From: BJGV01 sp964194745
GTDB taxonomy: Bacteria; Pseudomonadota; Gammaproteobacteria; Burkholderiales; Nitrosomonadaceae
Direction: 5' to 3'
Length of the DNA stretch: 64,000 nucleotides
Assembly: GCA_965248035.1 (NCBI GenBank)
Contig: OZ252054.1
Coordinates: 1,798,001 to 1,862,000 of the forward strand
This document shows positions 35,612 to 45,392 of the stretch, one piece after another; the stretch's first letter is position 1, and every line of letters starts with the position of its first letter. The position numbers were made by a program, and so were the translations under genes. The notes under the pieces are model-generated. The model worked only from the letters and a program-made list of their open reading frames with translations, did no database searches and was not told where the DNA came from.

Positions 35612-36316
35612 TCAAGGAATTCGCATAGAGGTCATTCTATTGAGAATGATATCTGTCTTCTTCAGCAGCCATGGGGTATTGCGATTGCGGTCGTAGAATC
35701 GCGGGTTAGGAATCATGGCAGCAAGGTGGGCAGATTGCTTTGCAGAAAGAGCTGAGGTAGAAATATTATAATAGTATCGAGCGGCAGCCTCCGCTCCGAA
35801 CACGTCGTTACCCCATTCAATTACATTTAAATAAATTTCTAGGATCCGACGTTTTGACATTACACTTTCTAGCATCAAAGTGATAATAGCTTCTTCCATC
35901 TTACGCCAAGGCGTTTTTTGTTTGGAGAGAAACAGATTTTTTGCAAGTTGTTGGCTGATAGTGGAGCCACCTGCAATAAATTTGCCCTTTTCCATGTTTT
36001 TTTTATAGGCTTTCTGTATCGCATCAAAATCAAAACCTTTATGTTTCATAAACTTGGCGTCCTCAGCTGCGATAACAGCGCGCTTTAGATTTGGAGAAAT
36101 GAGTTCGTAAGATATCCACTTATTGCGTAACTTTATTCCGGGATTAGGATTCTTCTTTTGTAATACATCTAGCCGGTGCTGCATGAAAGCGCTGTTAGAA
36201 GGGTTGTAGAAATTCCAATAAACAATATGGCAGAGAATCCATATTTGATAGAAAAAAACTAGAAAGAAAAGAAAAAGCAGAATTCTCCAGAACCAATATC
36301 CGCTTGGCTTTATCAC
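35612..36316 (-). CDS. mtgA: Monofunctional biosynthetic peptidoglycan transglycosylase
   Basis: A 234-residue GT51 enzyme that polymerises lipid II glycan strands. It has one N-terminal membrane segment (about 8-32, FWRILLFLFFLVFFYQIWIL). The catalytic motifs are AAEDAKFMKHKGFDFDAI (catalytic Glu), GGSTISQQLAKNLFLS, and KRRILEIYLNVIEWG. Standard length and no transpeptidase domain. aroE lies 25 bases upstream on the same strand; aroE-mtgA adjacency is common. Confidence 0.94.
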   Translation of the reverse strand: MIKPSGYWFWRILLFLFFLVFFYQIWILCHIVYWNFYNPSNSAFMQHRLDVLQKKNPNPGIKLRNKWISYELISPNLKRAVIAAEDAKFMKHKGFDFDAIQKAYKKNMEKGKFIAGGSTISQQLAKNLFLSKQKTPWRKMEEAIITLMLESVMSKRRILEIYLNVIEWGNDVFGAEAAARYYYNISTSALSAKQSAHLAAMIPNPRFYDRNRNTPWLLKKTDIILNRMTSMRIP

Positions 36317-36341
36317 GTATTTCTCATATCATTCTATATGT

Positions 36342-37160
36342 TTAATTATTTTGACTTAGCATCTCAATTAGTAGCTTGGTTTCAGGTCTTACTCCACGCC
36401 ATATGAAGAACGATTCTGCAGCCTGTTCCACTAGCATACCGACACCATCAGACAGATGTGTTGCACCTTCTTGTCGAGCGAATTGCAAAAAGGGAGTATG
36501 CCTATTGCCGTACATTATGTCATATGCTAGAGATTCAGTGGCAAACGTGCCCAGCGGCAATGATAGTGGTTTACCGATCAGGCTAGCGGAGGTAGCATTG
36601 ATTATAAGGTCAAATTCCTTCCCAGCAATATCTGCGTAATTACCAGATATAACGTTTTTGTACGAAGAGAATTGTTGTCGTAATTTGTGTGCTTTTTGTA
36701 CGGTACGATTTGAGATTGCTAGCATGCGTGGTTCTTGTTTCAGCAATGGCAGCACTATGCCGCGAGCAGCACCACCTGCACCACATAGTAGTACCCGCTT
36801 GGTCGTAATAGTGAAGCCTAGATTGACCACAATATCGCGTATTAGTCCAGTGCCATCAGTGTTGTCGCCGTATATTTCATCGCCATCAAACACTAATGTG
36901 TTAACTGCTTGTGCAGCTGTGGCTTGTTCAGTCAGCTGGGTTGAAATTTTGTAAGCATCAACCTTAAATGGAACAGTTACGTTCATACCCTTTCCGCCGC
37001 TCTGTTGAAAGACTTCTATTACTGCTGCGAAGCCATTAAGTGGTGCAAGTATGGTTTCATAACATATGTCCTGCCTAGTCTGTTTCGAGAACTCGGTATG
37101 GATTAGCGGTGATTTGCTGTGAGCGATGGGGTTGCCAATGACGGCGTAAGTATCAGGCAT
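36342..37160 (-). CDS. aroE: Shikimate 5-dehydrogenase
   Basis: A 272-residue NADP-dependent enzyme of the chorismate pathway. Shikimate-site residues are in YAVIGNPIAHSKSPLIH and MNVTVPFKVDAY (catalytic Lys), with DNTDGTGLIRD after. The NADP-binding Rossmann segment is LLCGAGGAARGIVLPLL with SNRT. The C-terminal LSDGVGMLVEQAAESFFIWRG is typical. Intact and standard length. Confidence 0.95.
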   Translation of the reverse strand: MPDTYAVIGNPIAHSKSPLIHTEFSKQTRQDICYETILAPLNGFAAVIEVFQQSGGKGMNVTVPFKVDAYKISTQLTEQATAAQAVNTLVFDGDEIYGDNTDGTGLIRDIVVNLGFTITTKRVLLCGAGGAARGIVLPLLKQEPRMLAISNRTVQKAHKLRQQFSSYKNVISGNYADIAGKEFDLIINATSASLIGKPLSLPLGTFATESLAYDIMYGNRHTPFLQFARQEGATHLSDGVGMLVEQAAESFFIWRGVRPETKLLIEMLSQNN

Positions 37161-37220
37161 AAGAGTAGTGATCAGAGGTAAATATGGCCTTGTTAATTAA
37201 AGGTTATGAACTTACTTTAA

Positions 37221-38138
37221 TTACTTACTCATCAGCTCATCCGAGCGGGTAAACACCCAGGTACGTGTAATGTGTAATATGTCGGTGTCTCGTCTAATAT
37301 CAGGCGGGAAAGGAGCAAATCCATTTTGCCCAGCAAGTTTAACGATACGTATAGCTGCCGCATCCAGAATTTTCTGTCCTGACGAACGATTAATTTCAAC
37401 CAATTCTAGATTGCCGTCTGCCATGATGCCAACGGTGAGTTGTAAGTTTCCATAGAGTCTATCCCGTTTGGCAGCTTCAGGATAATTTAGGTTCCCAATA
37501 CGTTCCACCTTAACACGCCAGTCTTCGACATAGCGTGCAAAACGGTACTCCTTCGTACGAGCGCCAATGAACTTACGCTTTGGACGCTTCTGATAAGCTT
37601 CATAATCTTTGGCAATCTGCGCTTCTAAGCGAATGATTTCACGGCTGCGCTGAAGTAAGTCGGAGACATTCGGGATTTTCTTTCCTTGTTTTGACTTCTC
37701 CAAGCGAGAATTGGATTGATAAATGTTTTGCTTACTATTGACCGCGGTCATTAGCCTTTTTGCTTCCTGTTCAAGTTGTTTTGTTTTTTGGTTGGCTTTG
37801 GTTACATCAATTGATTGCCTATGCTTAGGAGGTAGCGGAAAAGGAGTCTTGGCGCGACGGTTGTCGTCGGTATTGCCACCGCCGTCCAAATTGGCTTGTG
37901 CCAGTGCATTTGCTTTGTGTGGTTTTGATGTGGATTTACTATTGACCAGAACTACTTCTAGTGGTGTAACCGCGTTGTCAAACTTTGGAGTTGGAAGTTT
38001 GAAGGTAATACCAAATAGCACAACTGCATGAAAAATAATTGATACAAGTATTGCCACGTCCAAGCGTGATGATGGATCAAATATCCAGCTGCGGAATGCG
38101 GCAAGATTGAAATACGGCATATTTGCTGTGGCAGTCAA
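37221..38138 (-). CDS. TonB-like energy-transducing protein
   Basis: A 305-residue protein with one membrane anchor (about 27-48, VAILVSIIFHAVVLFGITF), a long basic/polar linker with coiled-coil stretches (about 70-195), and a C-terminal TonB domain. That domain shows YPEAAKRDRLYGNLQLTVGIMADGNL, then SSGQKILDAAAIRIV and FAPFPPD. It should couple the proton-motive force to outer-membrane receptors. No ExbB/ExbD genes are adjacent, so it would rely on a set elsewhere. It lies 60 bases upstream of aroE. Confidence 0.88.
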   Translation of the reverse strand: MTATANMPYFNLAAFRSWIFDPSSRLDVAILVSIIFHAVVLFGITFKLPTPKFDNAVTPLEVVLVNSKSTSKPHKANALAQANLDGGGNTDDNRRAKTPFPLPPKHRQSIDVTKANQKTKQLEQEAKRLMTAVNSKQNIYQSNSRLEKSKQGKKIPNVSDLLQRSREIIRLEAQIAKDYEAYQKRPKRKFIGARTKEYRFARYVEDWRVKVERIGNLNYPEAAKRDRLYGNLQLTVGIMADGNLELVEINRSSGQKILDAAAIRIVKLAGQNGFAPFPPDIRRDTDILHITRTWVFTRSDELMSK

Positions 38139-38234
38139 TGTACTAAGGAGTTTGGGAAATTTAACCTGGAAATATGCTAAGTCATACTTATTGTAAGCAA
38201 CAATGGCTCGCTTGTCACATTGTGGTAGTCTATT

Positions 38235-40091
38235 TCATGCTTCCAGTTTTCTGATGAATTTTGTGTCAACAGCGAGATCCAATAAATCAACCTGTGATAT
38301 TTCCAATTCGACATGGGTTTCTTGAAACATTTCGGGTAACGAGGGTACTCGTGTCACCAGAGGTAGGCGATCTAGCTTTACAAGATTTTCTTTGATTACT
38401 AGTGCACCAATAGTACTTATTTTTTCCTGTAACAGCCAACGCAAACACCAATAGCGTTCCATGCTGCGTTGGAATTCACTGTAGGCTTCATAAGTTTCCT
38501 CGAATTCCCTCATTGATGTCAGTAAATTACTACACGCTTTGGGATAAGGTGGCGCCTCGCTTCGCAGTAATGCGACTAATTGTCTCTGATTAATAAGATC
38601 GACATAGCGGCGCATTGGAGAACTGAACCAAGCATACTGTGAGACACCCAGACCCTGGTGCGGAGCGGGAGAAGTGCTAATTCTTACTTTTCCGCCACTT
38701 TGGTTACGATAAATCCCGGTAACACCTCCGTTAGCTAACTGTTTTCCCCATTCAGCGTTGACAAATATCATCAGTTCTGACACCAACTTGTCTATTGGCG
38801 AATCACGTCGTCGCTCTTTAATGGTGACATTACCTTCCTTAATACTGAATCCATAGTCGATTTTTTCGTTGTTACTATCATTAGCCTTGCCGCGAGAAGC
38901 TTCCATTTTACGGGCAAAATTCCACAGTGTTTTTAACTCTTGTCCAAAGACACAATTGAGGCTGCTTCTCTCTAAGGTATATTCATTAAAATGCTCCCTC
39001 AACGTGTCATGCCGCAGATTAGCAGCAATTCTTACTTGTTCAATACAGCTGTGTGTGGTGGTTACGGTAAAATCGTCAGCCACGTCAAGATACATTGAAA
39101 GTGCGGGACAAAGTCGTCCTTCTCTCAGGGTGTAGTGATGTATCACAGTTTCTGGAAGCATGGTAATTTTGTTGCCTGGTACATAGACGGTAGAAAGGCG
39201 TTGTGCAGCTACAATATCCAGGGATGATCCTGGCATAATTCCCAGAGTAGGTGCAGCGATGTGTATACCGATGCGAAAGCTACCGAGAGGTAGAGGAGTG
39301 ACAGAAAAAGCGTCATCAATTTCTGTGGTATCGGCATCGTCTATGCTAAAAGCGACTACGTCCGCTATAGGTAAGTCAGATGGATCACTTAGTTCTGCAC
39401 TAGTATCTAATACGCCAAAACCCACGCCTTTCGGAAAATGCTCCAGCAAGAATCGGTTGAGATGATAATCGTACGAAGATGGTATGGCGCCACATTTATC
39501 TAGCAGATTTGGCAAACTTAGCTTGGATGTGGCACAAGCTGAATCTAGTGCTTTCCATTCAATCGTACTCTTGTCAGGTTTGTATAAAAGATATGGTAAC
39601 AATGGTTTGCATTCTTCTGGCAGAACGAACGCCCCTAGAAGACGAGCATAGCGCGTTTGTCGTTCTGCCTGGCGGCGTTTCTTTTCCTGACTCGCAAGAG
39701 CCGACTTTAGAGCAGTGGGCGGCGCGGCTTTATAGCAGCCCCTACCTTTTTTGTAAAAATACATTGGTGCGCTATGAAGTTTAATTAGAACTGCTGCAGA
39801 TTCCACCGGATTGGGCGTATAACCAAAATACTCTGTAGCCAAGGTATCGCTAATAAACTCCGCATCGCAAACGCTACATTCCCAAAGAAAATTTAGATCT
39901 AAATTGTCCGCCACTTTTTTTGCACAATCCATGAATTCAGACAAAAGTGGCTTGTCAAATCGCAGCAGTACCGAAGCAATTTTAATTTTCGAGCACTTGC
40001 CATGGGGTGCCTCCACTTGCAGCGAAGTCATGTTGCTGGAAAGGATTGCACCTACTTTAAAAGTGCCTCTCTCTTCATAAAATACATTCAT
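38235..40091 (-). CDS. RNase II-family exoribonuclease (RNB domain)
   Basis: A 618-residue protein from ATG 40091 (MNVFYEERGTFKVGAI); the open frame extends to 40220, but those codons are basic/hydrophobic and unlike the family. The RNB catalytic domain has the acidic set VAFSIDDADTTEIDDAFSVT (about 250), followed by HIAAPTLGIMPGSSLD and SGGKVRISTSPAPHQGLGVSQYAWFSSPMRRYVDLINQRQL. Typical S1 and cold-shock domains are weak or short, as in the VacB-like proteins of Nitrosomonas relatives. It degrades RNA 3' to 5'. Might be called rnb or rnr; I leave the symbol open. Confidence 0.85.
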   Translation of the reverse strand: MNVFYEERGTFKVGAILSSNMTSLQVEAPHGKCSKIKIASVLLRFDKPLLSEFMDCAKKVADNLDLNFLWECSVCDAEFISDTLATEYFGYTPNPVESAAVLIKLHSAPMYFYKKGRGCYKAAPPTALKSALASQEKKRRQAERQTRYARLLGAFVLPEECKPLLPYLLYKPDKSTIEWKALDSACATSKLSLPNLLDKCGAIPSSYDYHLNRFLLEHFPKGVGFGVLDTSAELSDPSDLPIADVVAFSIDDADTTEIDDAFSVTPLPLGSFRIGIHIAAPTLGIMPGSSLDIVAAQRLSTVYVPGNKITMLPETVIHHYTLREGRLCPALSMYLDVADDFTVTTTHSCIEQVRIAANLRHDTLREHFNEYTLERSSLNCVFGQELKTLWNFARKMEASRGKANDSNNEKIDYGFSIKEGNVTIKERRRDSPIDKLVSELMIFVNAEWGKQLANGGVTGIYRNQSGGKVRISTSPAPHQGLGVSQYAWFSSPMRRYVDLINQRQLVALLRSEAPPYPKACSNLLTSMREFEETYEAYSEFQRSMERYWCLRWLLQEKISTIGALVIKENLVKLDRLPLVTRVPSLPEMFQETHVELEISQVDLLDLAVDTKFIRKLEA

Positions 40092-40690
40092 AGGTTCATT
40101 CTTGTTGGTGCGATTATAGAGTGTGACTGGAATCGACGAAGCGAGGATTAATTGTTTCGTCGTAAGTAAGATTATAACTCTAAAAGTAAATTTACTTACT
40201 ATCTTGAGTTCAGTTGGCACTGATTGGGCGACGGACTATGTGGTGGGTCGGTACATGTGGTCTAGTAATTCGAAAAAACTGGTGGCAGGTAGTCGAGGTT
40301 AGTTTATATTTGTTTTCAATTATAAAGTTGTCTCTATGTAATTGACGATTTCTTGTATGGTCCGATCTTGGAGCAATGATGCAGATGGTGAGCTAGTTTT
40401 TTTAATTGAAGCCCCCAGAAGTATTTTATATGCAAGATATCTTACGATTTTATATATTGTTCATAGATGCCTACATTCCAACTTGCTTTGGGTAATCATG
40501 CATGCAATCTTTGTAATACAATGGCAGTTCTTCTAGTGACTGTATTTGAAGGTTGGTGAGCTTTCACTTATTTTGTTCGCGTTTGATTTAACGCAGCGTT
40601 ATCTATGCGGTTATGATTAACATTCCGCTTGATCAGTCAGTATAATTAATAAGCAATTAAATTTAAAAAATAAATTATTAAAATATCTCA
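40092..40690. other. AT-rich intergenic region with a short palindrome
   Basis: About 600 bases between the RNase gene (minus) and the transporter gene (plus). It contains the 14-bp palindrome AAGTAAATTTACTT (40184-40197), flanked by GTAAGTAA and TTACTTAC arms, a possible operator. A 64-codon frame at 40342-40536 has no family likeness. AT content rises toward 40690, as expected for a transferred flank. Confidence 0.45.
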
Positions 40691-41389
40691 ATGACATCTG
40701 AACTAATAACACTCATGTTGTCTACTATTGCTATTAGTTTTCTACATACAGCAACAGGTCCTGATCATTATTTGCCGTTTATTGTATTGTCGCGGTCACA
40801 GAAATGGTCGATTACAAAAACAATTATTATCACAACCGCTTGTGGTTTTGGACATATTCTCAGTTCAGTAAGCGTTGGATTGATTGGGGTTGTATTGGGG
40901 TGGCAGCTCTCTAAGCTATCCTGGTTTGAAGGACATCGTGGAAATATCGCAGCGTGGTGTTTACTTGGTTTTGGAGTTGCTTATTTATTATATGGGTTGT
41001 GGAAGGCAAACAAAAACAAGCCACATAAGCACTTTGATGTAATGAATGAAAATGTATATGTTTATGAACATTGTCATGGTGATATTGTCGCGTCTAAAAG
41101 CCGGGTAAAAGTCACACCATTAGTGTTATTCGCCATTTTCGTAATGGGCCCAACTGAGCCTTTACTTCCGCTATTATTCTACTCGGGTACACAGCGCTCT
41201 TACCTGGAAGTCATAGTATTAATTACCGTTTTTGCACTATGCACTGTATTAACAATGCTGACTATGGTGTTATTAGGAATATATGGCTATTCATTTTATG
41301 ATACAGAAAAACTAGAAAGGTACGTTCACGCAATTGGAGGTTTGGTTATAACTATATGTGGTACTGGAATGCTCTTTTTGGATTGGTAA
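40691..41389 (+). CDS. UreH/NicO-like nickel transporter family membrane protein
   Basis: A 232-residue protein with six or so transmembrane segments and a His-containing N-terminal motif, FLHTATGPDHYLPF, close to the HxxxxDH nickel motif of NicO/RcnA proteins. GFGHILSSVSVG and, after a central loop (KPHKHFDVMNENVYVYEHCHGD), VMGPTEPLLPLLFY are similar to UreH-type proteins found in urease clusters. It probably moves Ni2+ or Co2+. It is AT-rich, flanked by long AT-rich spacers, and has no partner gene beside it. It may have come with the ureD at 59020. Confidence 0.65.
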   Translation: MTSELITLMLSTIAISFLHTATGPDHYLPFIVLSRSQKWSITKTIIITTACGFGHILSSVSVGLIGVVLGWQLSKLSWFEGHRGNIAAWCLLGFGVAYLLYGLWKANKNKPHKHFDVMNENVYVYEHCHGDIVASKSRVKVTPLVLFAIFVMGPTEPLLPLLFYSGTQRSYLEVIVLITVFALCTVLTMLTMVLLGIYGYSFYDTEKLERYVHAIGGLVITICGTGMLFLDW

Positions 41390-41726
41390 ATACAAGAGCT
41401 TACTTGCATCCTATAGATTGAGTTTTTAAAGTTAGTGCGGCCTATTTTAAATAGATATGGAAACGAAAGGGTGTCGATTTAGCGTTGAGCAGCAGATAGA
41501 TTCCATAAGAAACTGAGTTTCGGCAAGAGAAATGAACAGTACATCTTATTGCGTAACAATTCGGTTTGATGAGTAAACATCTGTGGGAAAACTGACGGGG
41601 AGTTGAAGATAGAATGCTAAGGGTCAAGTTTGGAACTAGACTATTTGGGTAGAACTGCTGGAAGGATCTATTGCTCAGTGGAGGGTGAGATCTCCGGGTG
41701 TGGCCGTTGCCTATAACTTTCAAGTT
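41390..41726. other. Intergenic, no gene seen
   Basis: 337 bases between two convergent genes (transporter, plus; folE2, minus). A 93-codon minus-strand frame here (41442-41723) has no recognisable similarity. No T-run hairpin terminator was found. Confidence 0.4.
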
Positions 41727-42530
41727 TTAGCTTATCATCTTGTCTTGCTCAATTAGTGCATAGGCTGAATGATTATGGATAGATTCAAAATTCTCTGATT
41801 CCACCATGTAGGCATCAATTCGTGCATCTTTGTTTAGTTCTACGGCTACATCGCGTACCAAGTCTTCAACGAACTTAGGATTATCATAAGCTTTTTCAGT
41901 GACATATTTCTCGTCGGGTCGCTTAAGCAATCCATAGAGCTCACATGATGCCTTGTCTTCTGCTATTCGTACCACATCTTCGATCCAAACAAAGCTATTG
42001 GTACGTACGGAAATCGACATATGGGAGCGCTGATTGTGCGCACCGTAGTCAGCAATTTTCTTGGAACATGGACACAAGCTAGCTACCGGTACAACCACCT
42101 TCATGGTGAATTCGTAGCCGCTATTCTTTATTTCTCCAATGAAAGTTACTTCATAATCCAGGAGACTTTTAACTCCGGAAACTGGAGCAGATTTGTTGAT
42201 GAAATAGGGAAACGTCATCTCGATATGGCCGGAGTTTGCCCCCAGTTTTTTTACCATGGCACGCAGAATGCTCTCGAATGATTCCACAGAAATTTCACGT
42301 TCTTGGCTATTGAGTATTTCCACGAAACGTGACATGTGGGTACCCTTGAAGTTATGTGTCAGATTCACATACATGTTGAATACTGCAATGGTGTGTTGTA
42401 CGCCACCACTCTTGTCAGCCACTTTCACCGGGTGGCGGATAGCTTTAATACCTACCCTATCGATTGCAATAAGCCTAGTGTCCTGTGTACTTTGTACATC
42501 GGCGATGGGGAAATCGACTTGTTTATTCAT
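41727..42530 (-). CDS. folE2: GTP cyclohydrolase I, FolE2 type (zinc-independent)
   Basis: A 267-residue type IB GTP cyclohydrolase, first step of folate and related pterin synthesis. It has DVQSTQDTRLIAIDRVGIKAIRHPV at the N-terminus and the active-site Cys/Glu/His region VPVASLCPCSKKIADYGAHNQRSHMSI. The C-terminal CELYGLLKRPDEKYVTEKAYDNPKFVEDLVRD is typical. FolE2 uses other metals than zinc, which lets cells make folate under zinc limitation. Monocistronic here. Confidence 0.95.
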   Translation of the reverse strand: MNKQVDFPIADVQSTQDTRLIAIDRVGIKAIRHPVKVADKSGGVQHTIAVFNMYVNLTHNFKGTHMSRFVEILNSQEREISVESFESILRAMVKKLGANSGHIEMTFPYFINKSAPVSGVKSLLDYEVTFIGEIKNSGYEFTMKVVVPVASLCPCSKKIADYGAHNQRSHMSISVRTNSFVWIEDVVRIAEDKASCELYGLLKRPDEKYVTEKAYDNPKFVEDLVRDVAVELNKDARIDAYMVESENFESIHNHSAYALIEQDKMIS

Positions 42531-42597
42531 AATGTCTATATTCTAAAGGGTAGAGCCAACTAATGGTGATCATAACTCTGAAAAATGGTTGAGTAAA

Positions 42598-44442
42598 CTA
42601 CTCGGATAATTTTTTCTTGATGGCTTTCACGATTCCATCCTTATCCCGTCCGCAGTCCACTAACATCTGCGTAGGGTCACCCTGATCTATGAAAACATCC
42701 GGCAAGCCTAGTTGTAGCACTGGAACGGTGAGATTCTTGTTTTCGAGGGATTCCAGCACGGCGCTACCTGCCCCACCCATGATAGTATTTTCTTCAACTG
42801 TAACTAGCAAACTGTAGTTCGCTGCCAAGGATACGACAAGATTGTCATCCAACGGTTTTACAAAGCGCATATTAGCAACGGTAGCGTTCAGTTCTTCCGC
42901 CGCTTCTAGACAAGGTTTGAGCATGCTTCCGAATGCCAGCAGGGCAATTTTCTCTCCTTCGCGGCAGATCTCGCCAAGTCCTATTTGTAATGCCTTCATT
43001 TCCTTTATTGGTACCACTCCAGTTCCTGCGCCCCTTGGATAGCGTACCGCCGCTGGTGTGTTCATTTGGAATGCAGTGTAGAGCATCCGACGACATTCAT
43101 TTTCATCCGCAGGAGTCATCACTGTGATATTGGGTATGCAGCGTAAATAAGTCAAATCAAAACTGCCGGCATGGGTAGGGCCGTCTGCCCCTACCAGCCC
43201 CGCCCTGTCAATGGCAAATACCACCGGTAGATTCTGGATGGCCACGTCATGAATCAACTGGTCATATGCCCGTTGCAAAAAGGTTGAATAAATTGCTACT
43301 ACAGGTTTCATGCCATCGCAGGCTAAGCCTGCAGCAAAAGTGATCGCATGCTGCTCGGCAATACCGACATCGAAGTAACGATCGGGATATTCTTGGGAAA
43401 ACCTTACTAATCCTGAACCCTCACTCATGGCCGGAGTAATGCCGACCAGGCGGTGATCCAGAGCTGCCATATCACATAGCCAGTCGCCAAAAATCTGCGT
43501 ATAGGAAGGTTTGCCTGGAGCTTTAGGAACGATCCCTGCGTCTGGATTAAACTTGGTTACACCATGATAAAGAATAGGATCGTCTTCTGCCGCCTTATAA
43601 CCCTCGCCTTTGCGTGTCACCACATGCAGGAACTGAGGGCCGCTGAGACGCTTGAGATTTGTAAGTGTGGTCACTAGCTTGTCAAGATCATGACCATTAA
43701 TGGGGCCGATATAGTTGAAACCGAATTCTTCGAACATAGTGCTGGGTGAGAGCATACCTTTTACATGTTCCTGGGTACGATTGGCCAGCTCTAGTATTGA
43801 AGGAACTACGCCAAGCACTTTCTCACCAGCGCGCCGTGCCGTGGCGTAGGCTTTTCCAGTTAAGAGGCTGGTAAGATAATTGTTAAGTGCCCCCACTGGA
43901 GGTGAAATAGACATATCGTTGTCGTTCAAGATCACTAGTAAATTGGTGTCCATGGCGCCGGCATTGTTCAACGCCTCGTATGCCATACCCGCACTCATGG
44001 CTCCATCGCCGATTATGGCTGCTACGTGTCGGTTTGCCTTCTCTAGTTGTGATGCCACTGCCATGCCTAACGCAGCACTGATAGATGTGCTGGAATGTGC
44101 CGTACCGAAGGTGTCATATTCGCTGTCCTCACGGCGAGGAAACCCAGCCATACCACCGTGCATGCGTAATTTATTCATACCTTCGCGTCGACCGGTCAGG
44201 ATTTTATGAGCGTATGTTTGGTGACCGACATCCCATACCAGCCGATCATGCGGCGTGTTGAATACGTAGTGCAGAGCAATGGTTAACTCAACCGTACCGA
44301 GATTAGAAGATAAGTGGCCACCAGTTGTAGACACTGATTCAACCAGAAACTTGCGCAACTCGTCAGCAAGCTGAGGTAGCGCCTTGCGTTCCAACTCACG
44401 TAGCTGAGAGGGATAATTGATGGTATCAAGCAGTGGATACAT
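42598..44442 (-). CDS. dxs: 1-deoxy-D-xylulose-5-phosphate synthase
   Basis: A 614-residue thiamine-diphosphate enzyme, entry step of the MEP isoprenoid pathway. It shows the ThDP-binding GDGAMSAGMAYEALNNAG with the NDND motif, the transketolase pyrimidine domain (YFDVGIAEQHAITFAAGLA), the substrate site DRAGLVGADGPTHAG, and PRGAG. Full length. ispA lies 56 bases upstream on the same strand, so xseB-ispA-dxs form the usual operon. Confidence 0.96.
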   Translation of the reverse strand: MYPLLDTINYPSQLRELERKALPQLADELRKFLVESVSTTGGHLSSNLGTVELTIALHYVFNTPHDRLVWDVGHQTYAHKILTGRREGMNKLRMHGGMAGFPRREDSEYDTFGTAHSSTSISAALGMAVASQLEKANRHVAAIIGDGAMSAGMAYEALNNAGAMDTNLLVILNDNDMSISPPVGALNNYLTSLLTGKAYATARRAGEKVLGVVPSILELANRTQEHVKGMLSPSTMFEEFGFNYIGPINGHDLDKLVTTLTNLKRLSGPQFLHVVTRKGEGYKAAEDDPILYHGVTKFNPDAGIVPKAPGKPSYTQIFGDWLCDMAALDHRLVGITPAMSEGSGLVRFSQEYPDRYFDVGIAEQHAITFAAGLACDGMKPVVAIYSTFLQRAYDQLIHDVAIQNLPVVFAIDRAGLVGADGPTHAGSFDLTYLRCIPNITVMTPADENECRRMLYTAFQMNTPAAVRYPRGAGTGVVPIKEMKALQIGLGEICREGEKIALLAFGSMLKPCLEAAEELNATVANMRFVKPLDDNLVVSLAANYSLLVTVEENTIMGGAGSAVLESLENKNLTVPVLQLGLPDVFIDQGDPTQMLVDCGRDKDGIVKAIKKKLSE

Positions 44443-44498
44443 TTAAATCCAAAAAAATTAAAAAATCTTCCTTCACTAAGGGGAAAGAGACACTAGCC

Positions 44499-45392
44499 TC
44501 AAAACTCTCGCCGAATTATAAAGTCAGTTACTTGTCGTAACCGTACCGCTGTTGTACCAAAAACATCAAGCGCCTGATATGCATCGTGCCGCAACTCCTC
44601 GGCCAGTTCACGAGCTTGGTTGACCCCCAGAATACTTACATAAGTCGGTTTGTTATTTTCGGCATCTTTACCAGCAGTTTTACCCAAGGTAGCCGTAGTA
44701 GCTTCGGTATCAAGTACATCGTCTACCACTTGGAATGCAAGGCCAATATTTTTTGCAAAATGAGCAAGATTTTTCAGCTGTGAATCATTCAAGCTATTCC
44801 CACAACAAGCACCTATCATAACAGCAGCGCGGATTAGTGCTCCGGTCTTGTGTATATGCATAAACTCGAGTTCTGGTAGACTCAATGTTTTACCAATGCT
44901 AGCAAGATCGACCGCTTGTCCACCTGCCATGCCGCGCGAGCCTGTTGCTTGCGCCAAGCGCTTGATCATTTCCAATTGCACTTGTGGAGTGTCGGCCAAG
45001 TGGTACTCGCCTAGCAATTGAAAGGCTAAGCTCTGTAAACTATCCCCTACTAGCAAAGCAATCGCTTCATTATATTCTACATGGCAAGTAGGTTTACCTC
45101 GCCGCAATACATCATCATCCATGCACGGCAAATCATCATGTACTAGCGAATATGCATGAATCAATTCTACCGCAACGGCAGCGATGGTTACGCGCTCTTC
45201 ATCTGCCTTACTTAGCTCTCCAGAAGCAAAGGCAAGCAGTGGACGTATTCGCTTACCACCTCCTAGAACGGCGTAACGCATAGCGTCATGCAGACGTTCT
45301 GGTGAGAACTTTGCAGAGGGAAGAAAGGTTTCCAGGGAGTTTTCTATGCGTACCTGACGACTTCTCGCCCAACTCTGAAAATCAGCGATCAT
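44499..45392 (-). CDS. ispA: Farnesyl diphosphate synthase (polyprenyl synthetase)
   Basis: A 297-residue prenyltransferase that makes C15 farnesyl diphosphate. It has GGGKRIRPLL, the first Asp-rich motif LVHDDLPCMDDDVLRRG, and the second Asp-rich motif QVVDDVLD. The open frame reaches back to 45497, but ATG 45392 (MIADFQSWARSRQVR) is the native start, overlapping the xseB stop by 11 bases. Feeds undecaprenyl and quinone side-chain synthesis from the product of dxs. Confidence 0.95.
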   Translation of the reverse strand: MIADFQSWARSRQVRIENSLETFLPSAKFSPERLHDAMRYAVLGGGKRIRPLLAFASGELSKADEERVTIAAVAVELIHAYSLVHDDLPCMDDDVLRRGKPTCHVEYNEAIALLVGDSLQSLAFQLLGEYHLADTPQVQLEMIKRLAQATGSRGMAGGQAVDLASIGKTLSLPELEFMHIHKTGALIRAAVMIGACCGNSLNDSQLKNLAHFAKNIGLAFQVVDDVLDTEATTATLGKTAGKDAENNKPTYVSILGVNQARELAEELRHDAYQALDVFGTTAVRLRQVTDFIIRREF

